Source of the DNA: Parvularculaceae bacterium
GTDB taxonomy: Bacteria > Pseudomonadota > Alphaproteobacteria > Caulobacterales > Parvularculaceae
Assembly: GCA_021776475.1 (NCBI GenBank)
Contig: JAJFFV010000006.1
Coordinates: 620,001 to 684,000, forward strand
Length of the DNA: 64,000 nt
Direction of reading: 5' to 3'
Within the stretch, counting starts at the first letter, position 1. Each line of letters opens with the position of its first letter. The notes under the pieces are model-generated. The model made no database searches and was not told where the DNA came from. It saw nothing but the letters and a program-made list of their open reading frames with translations. Both the position numbers and the translations under genes were made by a program. Below are positions 38,070 to 47,275 of this stretch, piece after piece.

Positions 38070-39179
38070 TTAAAGGTTAGACTTAAGGAATTCTGATACG
38101 CGAGCGGGCGGAATATTTTTGGCGACAAAGGCTTCGCCGATTCCCCTAGCTAGAATAAAAGTCAGCTTGCCGCCAGATACTTTCTTGTCCTGATAAATAT
38201 GGCTCATCAGATCATCCGCTGTCGCGGCAAAGCCGTCGATATCTTGTATCGAAACGGGCAATCCGACATCTGCAAAATGTTTTTTGACACGCTGCGTGTC
38301 TTGACTGTTACAAAACTTTTGTTGTGCGGAGAGTTCAAAAGCCAAGACTATGCCGAGCGCCACGCCTTCACCGTGCAGCAGCTTGCCCGAAAAACCAACA
38401 TGAGCCTCAAGCGCGTGCCCGAATGTGTGGCCGAGATTGAGCAAGGCTCGGATTCCGTTTTCACGTTCGTCTTGAGCAACAATTCCGGCCTTAGCCTCGA
38501 CTGAGCGCTTCACCGCTTCCACCCTGTATGCGGCATTACCAGCAAGCAGCTTAGCGCCATGTTGCTCAAGCCAGCCGAAAAAGTCTGCATCTCCCAACAA
38601 GCCATATTTGACGACTTCACCATATCCTGCGCGCAACTCACGCGGGGGGAGCGTATTGAGTACACCAACATCGGCCAGCACCAATGCAGGCTGATGAAAC
38701 GCGCCTACAAGGTTCTTGCCGTGCTTGGTGTTTATAGCGGTCTTGCCCCCAACCGAGCTATCCACTTGAGCGAGAAGGGTGGTTGGGATTTGGATAAACC
38801 GGCACCCGCGCCGCAGGATTGCTGAGGCAAATCCCGCAAGATCCCCGATGACACCGCCACCCATCGAGATGACAATGTCATCCCGTTCGACTTGCAATCG
38901 CAGTAACTCCTCACACAGATTTTCAAGATGATTGAAACTCTTGGTTTTTTCACCAGCCGGAAGAACGAGCTGATCGACGGTAATTCCGGCGGCACAAAGA
39001 TTGTCGGCCAGAGGGTCGAGGTACAGTCTTGCAACGGTCTCATCTGTTACAATCACGACGCGTGGTCTATTTAAGAAAGGGCTGATGTGATCGGCGGCGG
39101 CGGTCAGCAATCCTGAAGCGACGAGAACGTCATAGCTGCGGTTGCCGAGATTAACCGATATCTTTTCGGAGGTGTTCAT
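38070..39179 (-). CDS. aroB: 3-dehydroquinate synthase
   Basis: AroB turns DAHP into 3-dehydroquinate, the second step of the shikimate pathway. The NAD-binding segment is SMGGGVIGDLAGFASA (about 105-120). QIPTTLLAQVDSSVGGKTAIN follows, with substrate and zinc contacts; zinc histidines lie in NLGHTFGHALE and HGEGVALG. The 369 residues match the family. aroK ends 6 bases before the start, and the pair is the classic aroKB operon. Confidence 0.97.
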   Translation of the reverse strand: MNTSEKISVNLGNRSYDVLVASGLLTAAADHISPFLNRPRVVIVTDETVARLYLDPLADNLCAAGITVDQLVLPAGEKTKSFNHLENLCEELLRLQVERDDIVISMGGGVIGDLAGFASAILRRGCRFIQIPTTLLAQVDSSVGGKTAINTKHGKNLVGAFHQPALVLADVGVLNTLPPRELRAGYGEVVKYGLLGDADFFGWLEQHGAKLLAGNAAYRVEAVKRSVEAKAGIVAQDERENGIRALLNLGHTFGHALEAHVGFSGKLLHGEGVALGIVLAFELSAQQKFCNSQDTQRVKKHFADVGLPVSIQDIDGFAATADDLMSHIYQDKKVSGGKLTFILARGIGEAFVAKNIPPARVSEFLKSNL

Positions 39180-39185
39180 TTGCGT

Positions 39186-39743
39186 CTACTGTATATGGTC
39201 ATTCAGGGCTTGAACTATCTTTTCTGCAGTCCGCATATGCGGCCCGTCTTTGCTGTCTACGTGAATATCTGCCTGTTCGTAATATGGTGTGCGCTCTTTC
39301 AAAAGCTGTTCAAGGACCTGGCTCGGGCTTCCATGTTGCAAAAGCGGGCGCGTATCACGGCGCGATGTCCGCTCAATGATGACATCGAGATCAGCCGTGA
39401 GCCAAACGGAGATTGCTTTTTCCTTTATCAGGGTTCGTGTCTTTTCATCAACAAAAGAGCCGCCGCCAGTCGCCAATACGTGCGGCGGCTGATTGAGGAG
39501 CCGGCTGATCACTCGGCGCTCGCCTTTGCGGAACTCGGCTTCGCCATATTGCCGAAAGTAGTCTCCGACCGCCATGCCGGCTGCCTTTTCAATTTCAACA
39601 TCTACATCAAAAAAAGGCAGCTCCAAGAGACCGGCCAGTCGTCTTCCGATCGTCGTCTTGCCAACGCCCATTATCCCCACGAGTACGATGGTTGTGCGAC
39701 GCAACAAATTGTCTGGAACGTTACCGGCAAGAGAATTGGGCAT
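39186..39743 (-). CDS. aroK: Shikimate kinase
   Basis: AroK phosphorylates shikimate with ATP. The P-loop is GIMGVGKTTIG. The shikimate-binding DVDVEIE follows, then ATGGGSF, and the lid region has RRDTRPLL. The 185 residues include about 15 extra N-terminal residues before the first strand (TTIVLVG). It heads the minus-strand operon aroK-aroB-corC-MFS and is divergent from the small ORF at 39897. Confidence 0.96.
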   Translation of the reverse strand: MPNSLAGNVPDNLLRRTTIVLVGIMGVGKTTIGRRLAGLLELPFFDVDVEIEKAAGMAVGDYFRQYGEAEFRKGERRVISRLLNQPPHVLATGGGSFVDEKTRTLIKEKAISVWLTADLDVIIERTSRRDTRPLLQHGSPSQVLEQLLKERTPYYEQADIHVDSKDGPHMRTAEKIVQALNDHIQ

Positions 39744-39896
39744 ATCACGACATCATCTATCCGAATCTGCTTTCGACCGCCAGTGAGCTTGCAAGTAATT
39801 GCCAAAATACATGATCGCTTGTTCATATTCCTGCCGCTTTCCAGTCCAAACAGTTTAATATACACAATCACGCCGGGTCATTCGGAGGAGTTGGGA

Positions 39897-40022
39897 TTGC
39901 GTTTTTTTCTGTTTTTGTTTGTGCTGTTCGTCTTGATAATTATTGTGCTCTATGTCGTGGGGGGCAGCCGTTCCCCTCAGACGCGGCTGATCGAGCAGGA
40001 GGTTGAACTTGAAGCAAGGTAA
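39897..40022 (+). CDS. 41-residue single-pass membrane protein
   Basis: A TTG with GGAGGAG six bases upstream opens a 41-residue frame. The product is almost all one membrane helix (FFLFLFVLFVLIIIVLYVV) followed by a polar tail SRSPQTRLIEQEVELEAR. Its last codons contain the AGGAGG binding site of the next gene, and the two frames overlap, so translation is likely coupled. It also appears as the in-frame tail of a long open frame that runs antisense through aroK, which is not real. The function is unknown; it could help membrane targeting of the downstream product. Confidence 0.55.
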   Translation: MRFFLFLFVLFVLIIIVLYVVGGSRSPQTRLIEQEVELEAR

Positions 40023-41709
40023 AACATGTTGGCTGATGGGTGCGCTATTCGCGCTGTCCTGCGGTGTCGCTCTGGCTCAGTACACCGATCCAGTCGAGGT
40101 TGAAACTTCAGCTTTTGGGCAGGATACGTTTGGTATGGGCTCGCTGTCAGCTGCGGACGGTGCTCTGCCGGCCGATTTGTGGTTTGGTGCTCAAGCAGAA
40201 GATCTCGCGTTTTTACTGGACCATGTGCCTGCAAGATTTTCTGACCCGGCCCAGGCGGACCTTCTGCGTCGGGTTTTGTTAACACCTGGCGATGGGCCAC
40301 AAGGTGCCAATTCGAAGCTGACTGGCAAAAAACTGATGGCATTGGCCCAGGCCGGATTTTATGAGCAGGCGTCATCGTTCGCAGAGCTGTCTGGTCGCCT
40401 AAGTAACGAACCAGAGCTTGCCCAAAGCGCTGCCTATGCCGAAATGATGCGGGGCGACCTTAATGCTGCCTGTCGCCGTGGGGCGAACCTACAATCCGGC
40501 CGAAATAGTGCATTCTGGCTGAAGTTGCGCTTCATGTGTTATTCCTTGTCGGGTGAAACTTCGGCGGCTGATCTGACATTCGGCTTGCTAAAAGAACAGG
40601 AAATTCTATCCGACCTTGATGAGGTTCTGTTCACGGCGCTTGCAACCGGTTCGAAACCCAAAGGGAACCTATCACCCAAAACCGGATTCCAGTATGTCAC
40701 GATTCGACAGTTGCAATTGCCACTTGATCTTGATCGATTCGATGAAGTTGATGGTGCCGTCCTCGTCGCGCTGTCAGGTGAAACCAGTGCGCCGCAGCAA
40801 GCTCGCGTATATGCAGCGGAGCGAGCGGTCCATTTTGGGTTTATGTCAGGTCAAGATCTCGCCGGGATATTCTCAAGCTTCGAGTTCCCGATAGATCGGA
40901 TTGCGTCAGTGAAACAACTCCTGATCGAACAGCCGGAAAACCATCTGGTCGACGCGCTTGCCTACCAGGCGATACAACAAATGATGACCATCGAGTTTTC
41001 GTTCGATCGGGCTGCGCTGGCGGGAGAAGCGTTGCGAGTAGCTGACAGCCTACAGCGCTTCAGCGCTCTTGCGAGACTTTATGCTCCAACTATCAGTCAG
41101 TTCGAGGTCGTTTCAAATTATGCTCCTTATGCGACAGAGTTTGCGTTGGCGGGCATATTGGCAGGTGATGATGGTCTTGCGGCGCGCTGGGTGACTGCTC
41201 TTGCGATGGATACTACAAAGCCGGAAAGTCTTGAGGCGGCGGTTGCGCTTTTGCAATTGTGGTCGCTGCGGGATGAAAACAGAGCGCAGGTCGTTGGCGG
41301 ATATGCCGGGTTAACAATTACACGGCCTGAAATCAGCATGGAAACGTTGAACAATCCGGTATTGGATGGTGGTTCAAACCTGATACCTGATCTGGTTCGG
41401 ATCAGCTTGTCATCTGGCGGGCAAAGCTCGAAGGGTCAAGCGGCGCTTGTGACCCTTTTGACATCAGCAATTAGTGCGTCAGGCGATTTGGAAAGCGTGC
41501 GCCAAATTGTCCAAGCAAACAGTCTTCGGGTTTCCGCACTTGGAGAGCTCTATAACGAGCGTGCGTTCGCCAAAAGAGCGGAGAGTCTGATCAAAGGCTT
41601 ACGCTCGACTTCTTCTTCAGCTGGGACCACAAATGGTCAGCGGTCTTCTCCTACCGCAGGCTCAGCTGCTAATATTAAACCGAGGGTAAAGCCATCACCC
41701 AATGAGTAA
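40009..41709 (+). CDS. Exported protein of unknown function
   Basis: I do not recognise the family. The TTG at 40009 is chosen because AGGAGG ends six bases upstream; the TTG at 40003 abuts that site. The protein has a clear signal peptide (CWLMGALFALSCGVALAQ) and a mature part of about 540 residues that looks all-helical and repeat-like, as in TPR/Sel1-type scaffolds (for example FYEQASSFAELSGRLSNEP and AYAEMMRGDLNAACRRG). The C-terminus is a Ser/Thr/Gly/Pro-rich tail. xerD starts within its last codons. A periplasmic scaffold is the best guess. Confidence 0.8.
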   Translation: MKQGKTCWLMGALFALSCGVALAQYTDPVEVETSAFGQDTFGMGSLSAADGALPADLWFGAQAEDLAFLLDHVPARFSDPAQADLLRRVLLTPGDGPQGANSKLTGKKLMALAQAGFYEQASSFAELSGRLSNEPELAQSAAYAEMMRGDLNAACRRGANLQSGRNSAFWLKLRFMCYSLSGETSAADLTFGLLKEQEILSDLDEVLFTALATGSKPKGNLSPKTGFQYVTIRQLQLPLDLDRFDEVDGAVLVALSGETSAPQQARVYAAERAVHFGFMSGQDLAGIFSSFEFPIDRIASVKQLLIEQPENHLVDALAYQAIQQMMTIEFSFDRAALAGEALRVADSLQRFSALARLYAPTISQFEVVSNYAPYATEFALAGILAGDDGLAARWVTALAMDTTKPESLEAAVALLQLWSLRDENRAQVVGGYAGLTITRPEISMETLNNPVLDGGSNLIPDLVRISLSSGGQSSKGQAALVTLLTSAISASGDLESVRQIVQANSLRVSALGELYNERAFAKRAESLIKGLRSTSSSAGTTNGQRSSPTAGSAANIKPRVKPSPNE

Positions 41710-42679
41710 GGTGAATCAACAGGACATCATTTCTGACCTGGCGGTAAAGGAAGCTTTTTTTGAAATGATGCTTGTTGAGCGCGGCGCATCAGAGCGCACG
41801 ATCCGCAACTACGGTCGTGATATTGATCGGTTTCGGTCTTTTGTGGTCAAGCGTGGCAGCGACCTGATGACTGCCGAGACCGACGATTTAATCGCTTACA
41901 CCAAGCACCTTCGAAGTAACGGTATAGCGGCGGCCACGCAGGCGTTATGCGTCTCGGCATTGAGACAGTTCTATCTTTATGCGTACGCAGAAAAGATTCG
42001 TACCGACAATCCTGCCGAAAAGCTTGAACGCCCTAAAACCACAAGACCTTTGCCGAAAGTTCTGAAGACCGAAGAAGTGAAAGCGATGCTTGACGGGGCA
42101 GGGCATCCAGACGATCCCGAAAACGCCAGGGATGTGGCTAAAGCGTTGCGCCTTAGCTGTCTGATGGAAATTCTGTATGCGACTGGTTTGCGCGTGTCTG
42201 AGCTGGTAAGTTTGCCAAAGGACTCCATAGGTAAGGGGCGCGAATATTTGTCTGTGATCGGCAAGGGCAACAAGGAACGCATCGTCCCTTTGTCAACAAA
42301 GGCAATCAGAGCGACCGAAGACTATCTTGAGCGGGCATGGTCTGAGCTGCTGCCGCCACACAAAGGAGCCCAAACCGCGCGGAGATGGTTGTTCCCGTCA
42401 CGGGGTAAACAGGGGCACCTGACGACTGCCAGATTTGCGCAGATTCTTAAGGACCTGTCGATCAGAGTTGGCATCCAGCCGAATAGAGTTTCGCCGCATG
42501 TATTACGGCATGCATTTGCCACACATTTGCTGGAAGGTGGTGCCGATTTGCGGGTTGTTCAACAGTTGCTTGGCCACGCCAATATCACCACAACCCAGAT
42601 ATACACACATGTTCAACAGGAGCGCTTACGCAAACTCGTGCTCGACCATCATCCGCTTGCAGGCTCGAAGATTGAGTAA
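41702..42679 (+). CDS. xerD: Site-specific tyrosine recombinase XerD
   Basis: XerD resolves chromosome dimers at dif with XerC and FtsK. The N-terminal SAM-like domain runs to about residue 105. Catalytic residues are R164 (ATGLRVSEL), K188 (IGKGNKERIVP), H266 and R269 (PHVLRHAFATHLL), H292 (LLGHANITTTQ) and the nucleophile Y301 (IYTHV). The 325 residues are slightly longer than in E. coli because of an inserted stretch near 135-148. The ATG overlaps the preceding gene by eight bases. Its stop directly abuts the RTX gene stop. No phage genes are near, so this is the housekeeping recombinase and not an integrase. Confidence 0.94.
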   Translation: MSKVNQQDIISDLAVKEAFFEMMLVERGASERTIRNYGRDIDRFRSFVVKRGSDLMTAETDDLIAYTKHLRSNGIAAATQALCVSALRQFYLYAYAEKIRTDNPAEKLERPKTTRPLPKVLKTEEVKAMLDGAGHPDDPENARDVAKALRLSCLMEILYATGLRVSELVSLPKDSIGKGREYLSVIGKGNKERIVPLSTKAIRATEDYLERAWSELLPPHKGAQTARRWLFPSRGKQGHLTTARFAQILKDLSIRVGIQPNRVSPHVLRHAFATHLLEGGADLRVVQQLLGHANITTTQIYTHVQQERLRKLVLDHHPLAGSKIE

Positions 42680-43798
42680 TCAGATAATCACGATGTCATC
42701 GATTAGGTCAGTCGGATCGGAAAACCGCTGTAACGTAATCTGATCAGTGCCGAAATCAAGGATCGTATCTCCACCAGATGTCGTGGCGAATGTGGTAACA
42801 ATTTCTTCAATGGTTAGATTGGCGCCGCCCCAAAGATTGCTATTAAGGTGGAGTTCATCCTGATTGTCAGTGAACCCACGAACAGTATCGCTGCCAGCCC
42901 CGAAGGAAAATACAATAATATCAGCGCCGCGGCCACCGTTGAGGAAGTCATCGCCGAGGCCACCATCGAGGAAGTCGTCCCCATTGTTGCCGATTAACCT
43001 ATCGTCGCCGTCATCACCAAAAAGCCGGTCGTCATCACGACCACCCCGAAGGGTATCATCACCAACACCGCCGTTCAGAACGTCAGCATCCCGACCGCCA
43101 TCTAACGTGTCGTTACCTTGTTCTCCTGATAGGACATCATTGCCCCTACCACCTTTGAGCCGGTCGTCGCCAGCACCGCCAAGCAACAAGTCATCTTGGT
43201 TGCCTCCATTAAGCGTATCGTTGCCATCTCCGCCGTCGAGCAGGTCATTGTCGTCACCACCAGTGAGATTGTCGTCTCCATCTTTACCGAAGAGACTGTC
43301 ATTACCCCTGCCGCCAATCAGCCGATCCTGACCAGCTTCGCCGATCAAACGATCGGCGCCAGAACCGCCGTTCAGGAGATCGTCCCCGGCGCCACCATTT
43401 AGAACGTCATCACCGTTATTTCCGAAAAGACTGTCGGCGCCGCCTTCACTGGAAAGAACGTCATTGCCGCTACCGCCTATCAGACGATCGTCACCAGTGC
43501 CGCCCAAAAGCTGGTCATTGCCAGTGCCGCCTTCCAGTCGATCACTACCTGCACCACCTGAAAGGAAGTCGTTTCCGGATCCGCCTGTGAGCGTATCGTT
43601 TCCATTTCCGCCGAAAAGAGTATCGTCTCCCGCATTTCCGAACAGGAGATCGTCACCGTCGGCCCCTAAGAGCCGGTCATCACCGTCATTGCCCAACAGC
43701 TCGTCATTGCCGCCAGACCCATTGAGAACATCGTCAAAATCCGTGCCGACAAAAAGTTCGTCCGCGTCTGTTCCGAAAACAACAACACCGTCTGCCAC
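42680..43798 (-). CDS. RTX calcium-binding repeat protein
   Basis: The 372-residue protein is almost entirely RTX nonapeptides (GGxGxDxLx type), 32 units without a phase break between residues 8 and 295. Each pair of turns binds calcium in a beta-roll. The last about 75 residues ([13 protein letters not shown], then [10 protein letters not shown]) form the usual C-terminal cap and type I secretion signal. There is no N-terminal signal peptide and no enzyme domain. It starts with GTG. It is convergent with xerD, and stop codons abut. No HlyB/HlyD/TolC genes are nearby, so a secretion system must lie elsewhere. Confidence 0.9.
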   Translation of the reverse strand: MADGVVVFGTDADELFVGTDFDDVLNGSGGNDELLGNDGDDRLLGADGDDLLFGNAGDDTLFGGNGNDTLTGGSGNDFLSGGAGSDRLEGGTGNDQLLGGTGDDRLIGGSGNDVLSSEGGADSLFGNNGDDVLNGGAGDDLLNGGSGADRLIGEAGQDRLIGGRGNDSLFGKDGDDNLTGGDDNDLLDGGDGNDTLNGGNQDDLLLGGAGDDRLKGGRGNDVLSGEQGNDTLDGGRDADVLNGGVGDDTLRGGRDDDRLFGDDGDDRLIGNNGDDFLDGGLGDDFLNGGRGADIIVFSFGAGSDTVRGFTDNQDELHLNSNLWGGANLTIEEIVTTFATTSGGDTILDFGTDQITLQRFSDPTDLIDDIVII

Positions 43799-43943
43799 TT
43801 ATCCACCCAACTCTATGACTGAGAACAGGCTATGGCGACGGAAATAACATCTTGTTAAGTTCTATGGTTAAAGCGTCGTCAGGATTTGCAATTTTGCGCC
43901 AAACACGCTCTAAAAACACGCATTGAGAAGGAGAATGAAGAGT

Positions 43944-44915
43944 ATGCGTACCTATCTCGATTTCGAAAAACCGATTGCAGAACTTGAAGGCCGCATTGAC
44001 GATCTGCGCCGGATGGATGCGGCTGCGGATGTCAATGTGACCGATGAGATCACAAGGCTGGAAAGCAGGGCGGAAAAACTGTTGTCAGATACCTATTCAA
44101 AACTGTCGCGCTGGCAGAAGACCTCAGTTGCACGGCACGCGTCTCGGCCTCATTTCCAGGACTATGTCGGTGGCTTGATGGAAGATTTCACAGCGCTCGC
44201 CGGCGATCGTGCTTTCGGCGAGGACCTCGCCATCGTCGGCGGCCCGGCCCGTTTTCGCGGTCGTTCGATTATGGTGATCGGTCACGAAAAAGGCAACGAC
44301 ACCGATAGCCGGTTAAAACACAATTTTGGTATGGCCCGTCCTGAGGGATATCGCAAAGCGATCCGGCTGATGGATATGGCTGAGAAATTTGATCTGCCGG
44401 TGGTCACGCTCGTCGACACACCTGGAGCCTATCCTGGCCTGGGCGCCGAGGAGCGCGGTCAAGCTGAAGCGATAGCTACGTCAACCGAGAAGTGTCTCGG
44501 CCTTGGCGCACCCGTCATCTCTGTCATCGTCGGCGAAGGCGGATCCGGCGGCGCAGTGGCCCTGGCCGGGGCAAATCGCGTCCTGATGTTAGAACACGCC
44601 GTGTATTCGGTCATTTCGCCCGAAGGTTGCGCTTCAATTCTTTGGAAAGATGCAGCTGCGAAAGGGGACAACAAAGCACCTGAAGCAGCAGAATCCATGA
44701 GAATTTCTGCTCAAGACCTGCTGGAGCTTGGGGTTATCGAGGAGATCGTCGCCGAACCCATGGGGGGGGCGCACCGGGATCAAAAACTTATGATTGAGCG
44801 GCTCGGCGATGCTATCGAACATGCCATTCACGATCTCGAAAATCTATCACCAAAAGAATTGATCAAACAGCGCCGTGAGAAGTTTCTGGCGATCGGTCGG
44901 GTGGGCCTCTCCTAA
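43944..44915 (+). CDS. accA: Acetyl-CoA carboxylase carboxyltransferase alpha
   Basis: AccA and AccD form the carboxyltransferase that makes malonyl-CoA from carboxybiotin and acetyl-CoA. I start at [10 protein letters not shown], ten bases after GAAGGAGA; earlier starts add non-family residues. The 323 residues have the N-terminal helical hairpin, [46 protein letters not shown], and the oxyanion-hole region [13 protein letters not shown]. It leads toward the fabD operon 140 bases downstream, all supplying fatty acid synthesis. Confidence 0.97.
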   Translation: MRTYLDFEKPIAELEGRIDDLRRMDAAADVNVTDEITRLESRAEKLLSDTYSKLSRWQKTSVARHASRPHFQDYVGGLMEDFTALAGDRAFGEDLAIVGGPARFRGRSIMVIGHEKGNDTDSRLKHNFGMARPEGYRKAIRLMDMAEKFDLPVVTLVDTPGAYPGLGAEERGQAEAIATSTEKCLGLGAPVISVIVGEGGSGGAVALAGANRVLMLEHAVYSVISPEGCASILWKDAAAKGDNKAPEAAESMRISAQDLLELGVIEEIVAEPMGGAHRDQKLMIERLGDAIEHAIHDLENLSPKELIKQRREKFLAIGRVGLS

Positions 44916-45055
44916 AAAACGCCTTTACGCGCTGAAAATCCCCCGCCAGTTTGCAGCTGCATTATAATCATGCCCAAAACCATTCGTATTGGTTATGTTC
45001 TTGTCTTGCACGTTGGCCCCACGAGACTTAAACGGGCGGCGGAATGGAGAAAAAA

Positions 45056-46003
45056 ATGACAACAGCGCTGGTTTTTCCCGGGCAGGGTAGTCAGGCGATC
45101 GGTATGGGCAAAGACCTCGCCGATCAGTTTCCGGTCGCAAAGGCCGTGTTTGATGAGGTCGATAACGCCTTATCCGAGAAACTCAGTCGCATAATGTGGG
45201 AAGGGCCCGAAACGGACCTTACTCTTACGCGCAATACGCAACCCGCTCTTATGGCGCACTCTATCGCTGCACTCAGAGTTCTAGAGACCGAAGCGGGGCT
45301 CACGGTTCCTGCGGCAGCTTTTGTGGCCGGCCACTCACTCGGTGAATATTCAGCATTGTGTGCTGCCGACGCTTTGGGTCTCACGCTGACAGCGAAATTA
45401 CTGCGAATTCGCGGCGATGCGATGCAGGCAGCCGTACCTGTCGGTGAAGGCGGAATGGCAGCAATTCTAGGGTTGACCCTGAAACAGGTCGAAACAGTGC
45501 TGGACGAAACCGACGGGATTTGTGAGATCGCTAACGACAACTGCCCAGGACAGGTTGTGATTTCAGGCACCACTTCTGGGGTCGAGCGCGCGATGGTAGC
45601 GATGAAGGAAGCTGGCGCAAAGCGGGCGATACCTCTTCCGGTCTCAGCTCCTTTCCATTCCTCCTTGATGCAAGCTGCGGCAGAAAAGATGGCGGAGGCA
45701 TTGGGACAGGCTCAAATTACAGCACCCAGCACTGACGTTTTGGCCAATGTAACGGCGTCACCGGTTACGGCGCCAGACGAGATCCGCCAACTTCTCGTAC
45801 AGCAAGTAACAGGCAGGGTACGGTGGACGGATTCAGTTCTCGCGATGAAAACGGCAGGCGTCCGTAAGTTTATAGAGATTGGATCCGGTAAGGTTCTCAG
45901 TGGCCTGATCCGAAAAATCTTCAAAGAATCTGAGACGGTTGCAGTCAGTACACCTGCCGATATTGAGATATACCGCCTGGGAATAATTAAAAGAGGACTA
46001 TAA
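45056..46003 (+). CDS. fabD: Malonyl-CoA:ACP transacylase
   Basis: FabD moves malonyl from CoA to ACP. The second ATG (MTTALVFPGQGSQ) is chosen because GGAG lies seven bases before it and it matches the family start. The nucleophile S94 is in GHSLGE, the carboxylate-binding R119 is in RIRG, and H201 is in VSAPFHSSL. The 315 residues are normal. fabG starts directly after its stop. Together fabD-fabG-acpP-fabF form the core type II fatty acid synthase cluster. Confidence 0.97.
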   Translation: MTTALVFPGQGSQAIGMGKDLADQFPVAKAVFDEVDNALSEKLSRIMWEGPETDLTLTRNTQPALMAHSIAALRVLETEAGLTVPAAAFVAGHSLGEYSALCAADALGLTLTAKLLRIRGDAMQAAVPVGEGGMAAILGLTLKQVETVLDETDGICEIANDNCPGQVVISGTTSGVERAMVAMKEAGAKRAIPLPVSAPFHSSLMQAAAEKMAEALGQAQITAPSTDVLANVTASPVTAPDEIRQLLVQQVTGRVRWTDSVLAMKTAGVRKFIEIGSGKVLSGLIRKIFKESETVAVSTPADIEIYRLGIIKRGL

Positions 46004-46741
46004 ATGTTTGATTTAACAGGAAAAACAGCTCTGGTCACTGGCGCTACTGGTGGTATCGGTGGTGCGGTTGCAACGGCTTTGCACGCACACGGCGCGACTA
46101 TATCTATCTCCGGCACAAAGACTGAAAAGCTGGAAACCCTGGCATTAGAGTTGGGTGAACGCGTTCACGTCACACCGTGCAATCTGTCCGATCTCGAAGC
46201 CGTCGATAAACTGCCATCTCAGGCGACTGAAGCCATGGGAAGTCTCGATATCGTCGTATCGAACGCCGGTGTTACGCGAGATCAACTTTTCATGCGGATG
46301 AAAGAAGACGACTGGGATGCCGTTCTAAGGATCAACCTGACGGCTTATCATCGACTTGCCAAAGCAGCCTTGCGAGGCATGACAAAAAAAAGATTTGGCC
46401 GGATTATAGGGATTACCTCGGTTGTGGGCGTGATGGGCAATGCCGGACAGGCCAACTATGCAGCGTCCAAAGCTGGTATGATCGGTATGTCAAAGTCGCT
46501 GGCACAGGAAATAGCCACACGCGGGGTAACGGTGAACTGTGTAGCACCAGGATTCATCGAAACCGCCATGACCGCTTCACTGAATGACCAGCAAAAAGAG
46601 GCTATCTACGGAAAAATCCCTACCGGCGCGATGGGGAAGCCTGAAGATATAGCCGCCGGAGTGGTGTATCTCGCCTCCAATGAAGCGTCTTATGTTACCG
46701 GGCAAACACTGCACATCAACGGTGGCATGGTGATGATTTAA
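46004..46741 (+). CDS. fabG: 3-oxoacyl-ACP reductase
   Basis: FabG reduces 3-oxoacyl-ACP with NADPH. It has the Rossmann motif TGATGGIGGA, the NAG motif SNAGVTRD, the catalytic serine in GITSVVG, and YAASK. Loop and tail PGFIETAMT and GQTLHINGGMVMI are FabG-typical. Length is 245. The ATG follows the fabD stop without a gap, with AGAGGA upstream inside fabD, which suggests coupled translation. Confidence 0.97.
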   Translation: MFDLTGKTALVTGATGGIGGAVATALHAHGATISISGTKTEKLETLALELGERVHVTPCNLSDLEAVDKLPSQATEAMGSLDIVVSNAGVTRDQLFMRMKEDDWDAVLRINLTAYHRLAKAALRGMTKKRFGRIIGITSVVGVMGNAGQANYAASKAGMIGMSKSLAQEIATRGVTVNCVAPGFIETAMTASLNDQQKEAIYGKIPTGAMGKPEDIAAGVVYLASNEASYVTGQTLHINGGMVMI

Positions 46742-46876
46742 GTTTGGGAGCGAAGAGTTGCGTTGAGCTGCAATATGCCTTATCGCCCCTACATTGACAG
46801 CCTGTCACAAGGATATTACGGGGCGCTGAGGCCTAAAAAGTGCCACAGACAGAATTGCCACAGAAGGAGCATATGA

Positions 46877-47113
46877 ATGTCAGATATCGCGGAACGCGTA
46901 AAAAAATTAACTGTAGAACATCTCGATGTGGATGCTGCGAAAGTCGAGCCGAAAGCGAGCTTTATTGACGATCTCGGCGCCGACAGCCTCGACATTGTTG
47001 AGCTGGTGATGGCCTTTGAAGAAGAATTCGATATCGAAATACCTGATGACGCAGCTGAGTCCATCCAGACGGTCGGAGATGCGATCAGTTTCATCGAAAA
47101 AAATAACAGCTAA
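46877..47113 (+). CDS. acpP: Acyl carrier protein
   Basis: AcpP carries growing acyl chains on phosphopantetheine. The 78-residue acidic protein has the DSL motif in [12 protein letters not shown], with S37 as attachment site, and the conserved helix [20 protein letters not shown] precedes the start. A 135-base gap after fabG may hold its own promoter, and a terminator-like hairpin follows, so acpP is probably also made on a short, abundant transcript. Confidence 0.98.
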   Translation: MSDIAERVKKLTVEHLDVDAAKVEPKASFIDDLGADSLDIVELVMAFEEEFDIEIPDDAAESIQTVGDAISFIEKNNS

Positions 47114-47159
47114 CGCCTTTTCATGTGCGCAAAACCCTTAATTGGGTTGCACCTTCTTC

Positions 47160-47200
47160 AAAACCACCGTTTTGGGCAATTGGCCACCGGTGGTTTTCGT
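47160..47200 (+). terminator. Terminator-like hairpin after acpP
   Basis: AAAACCACCG (47160-47169) pairs with CGGTGGTTTT (47188-47197), a perfect 10-bp stem with an 18-base loop, with TTTT at the end of the stem and another short T-run after CG. It lies 46 bases past acpP and before fabF. It may attenuate read-through so that acpP message exceeds fabF. A weaker stem AACCC/GGGTT lies just before it (47133-47148). Confidence 0.6.
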
Positions 47201-47275
47201 TTTGCTGGTGTCGGTATTCTAGGCTGATATGCTATGTCATCGAATGAGGGCAAAGAAATTCAGGAGAGATAGAAT

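Noticed and set aside
39180-39896. Long plus-strand frame antisense to aroK
   Set aside because: It mirrors the shikimate kinase gene. Only its last 42 codons, with their own binding site, are kept as a small gene.
41702-42679. Tyrosine recombinase as evidence of a mobile element
   Set aside because: It is XerD by sequence and lies in a conserved housekeeping order without attachment sites or phage genes.
42864-43847. Plus-strand Ser/Pro-rich frames and a possible CRISPR-like repeat pattern
   Set aside because: The periodicity is 27 bases, fully explained by RTX nonapeptide codons on the minus strand; there are no spacers.
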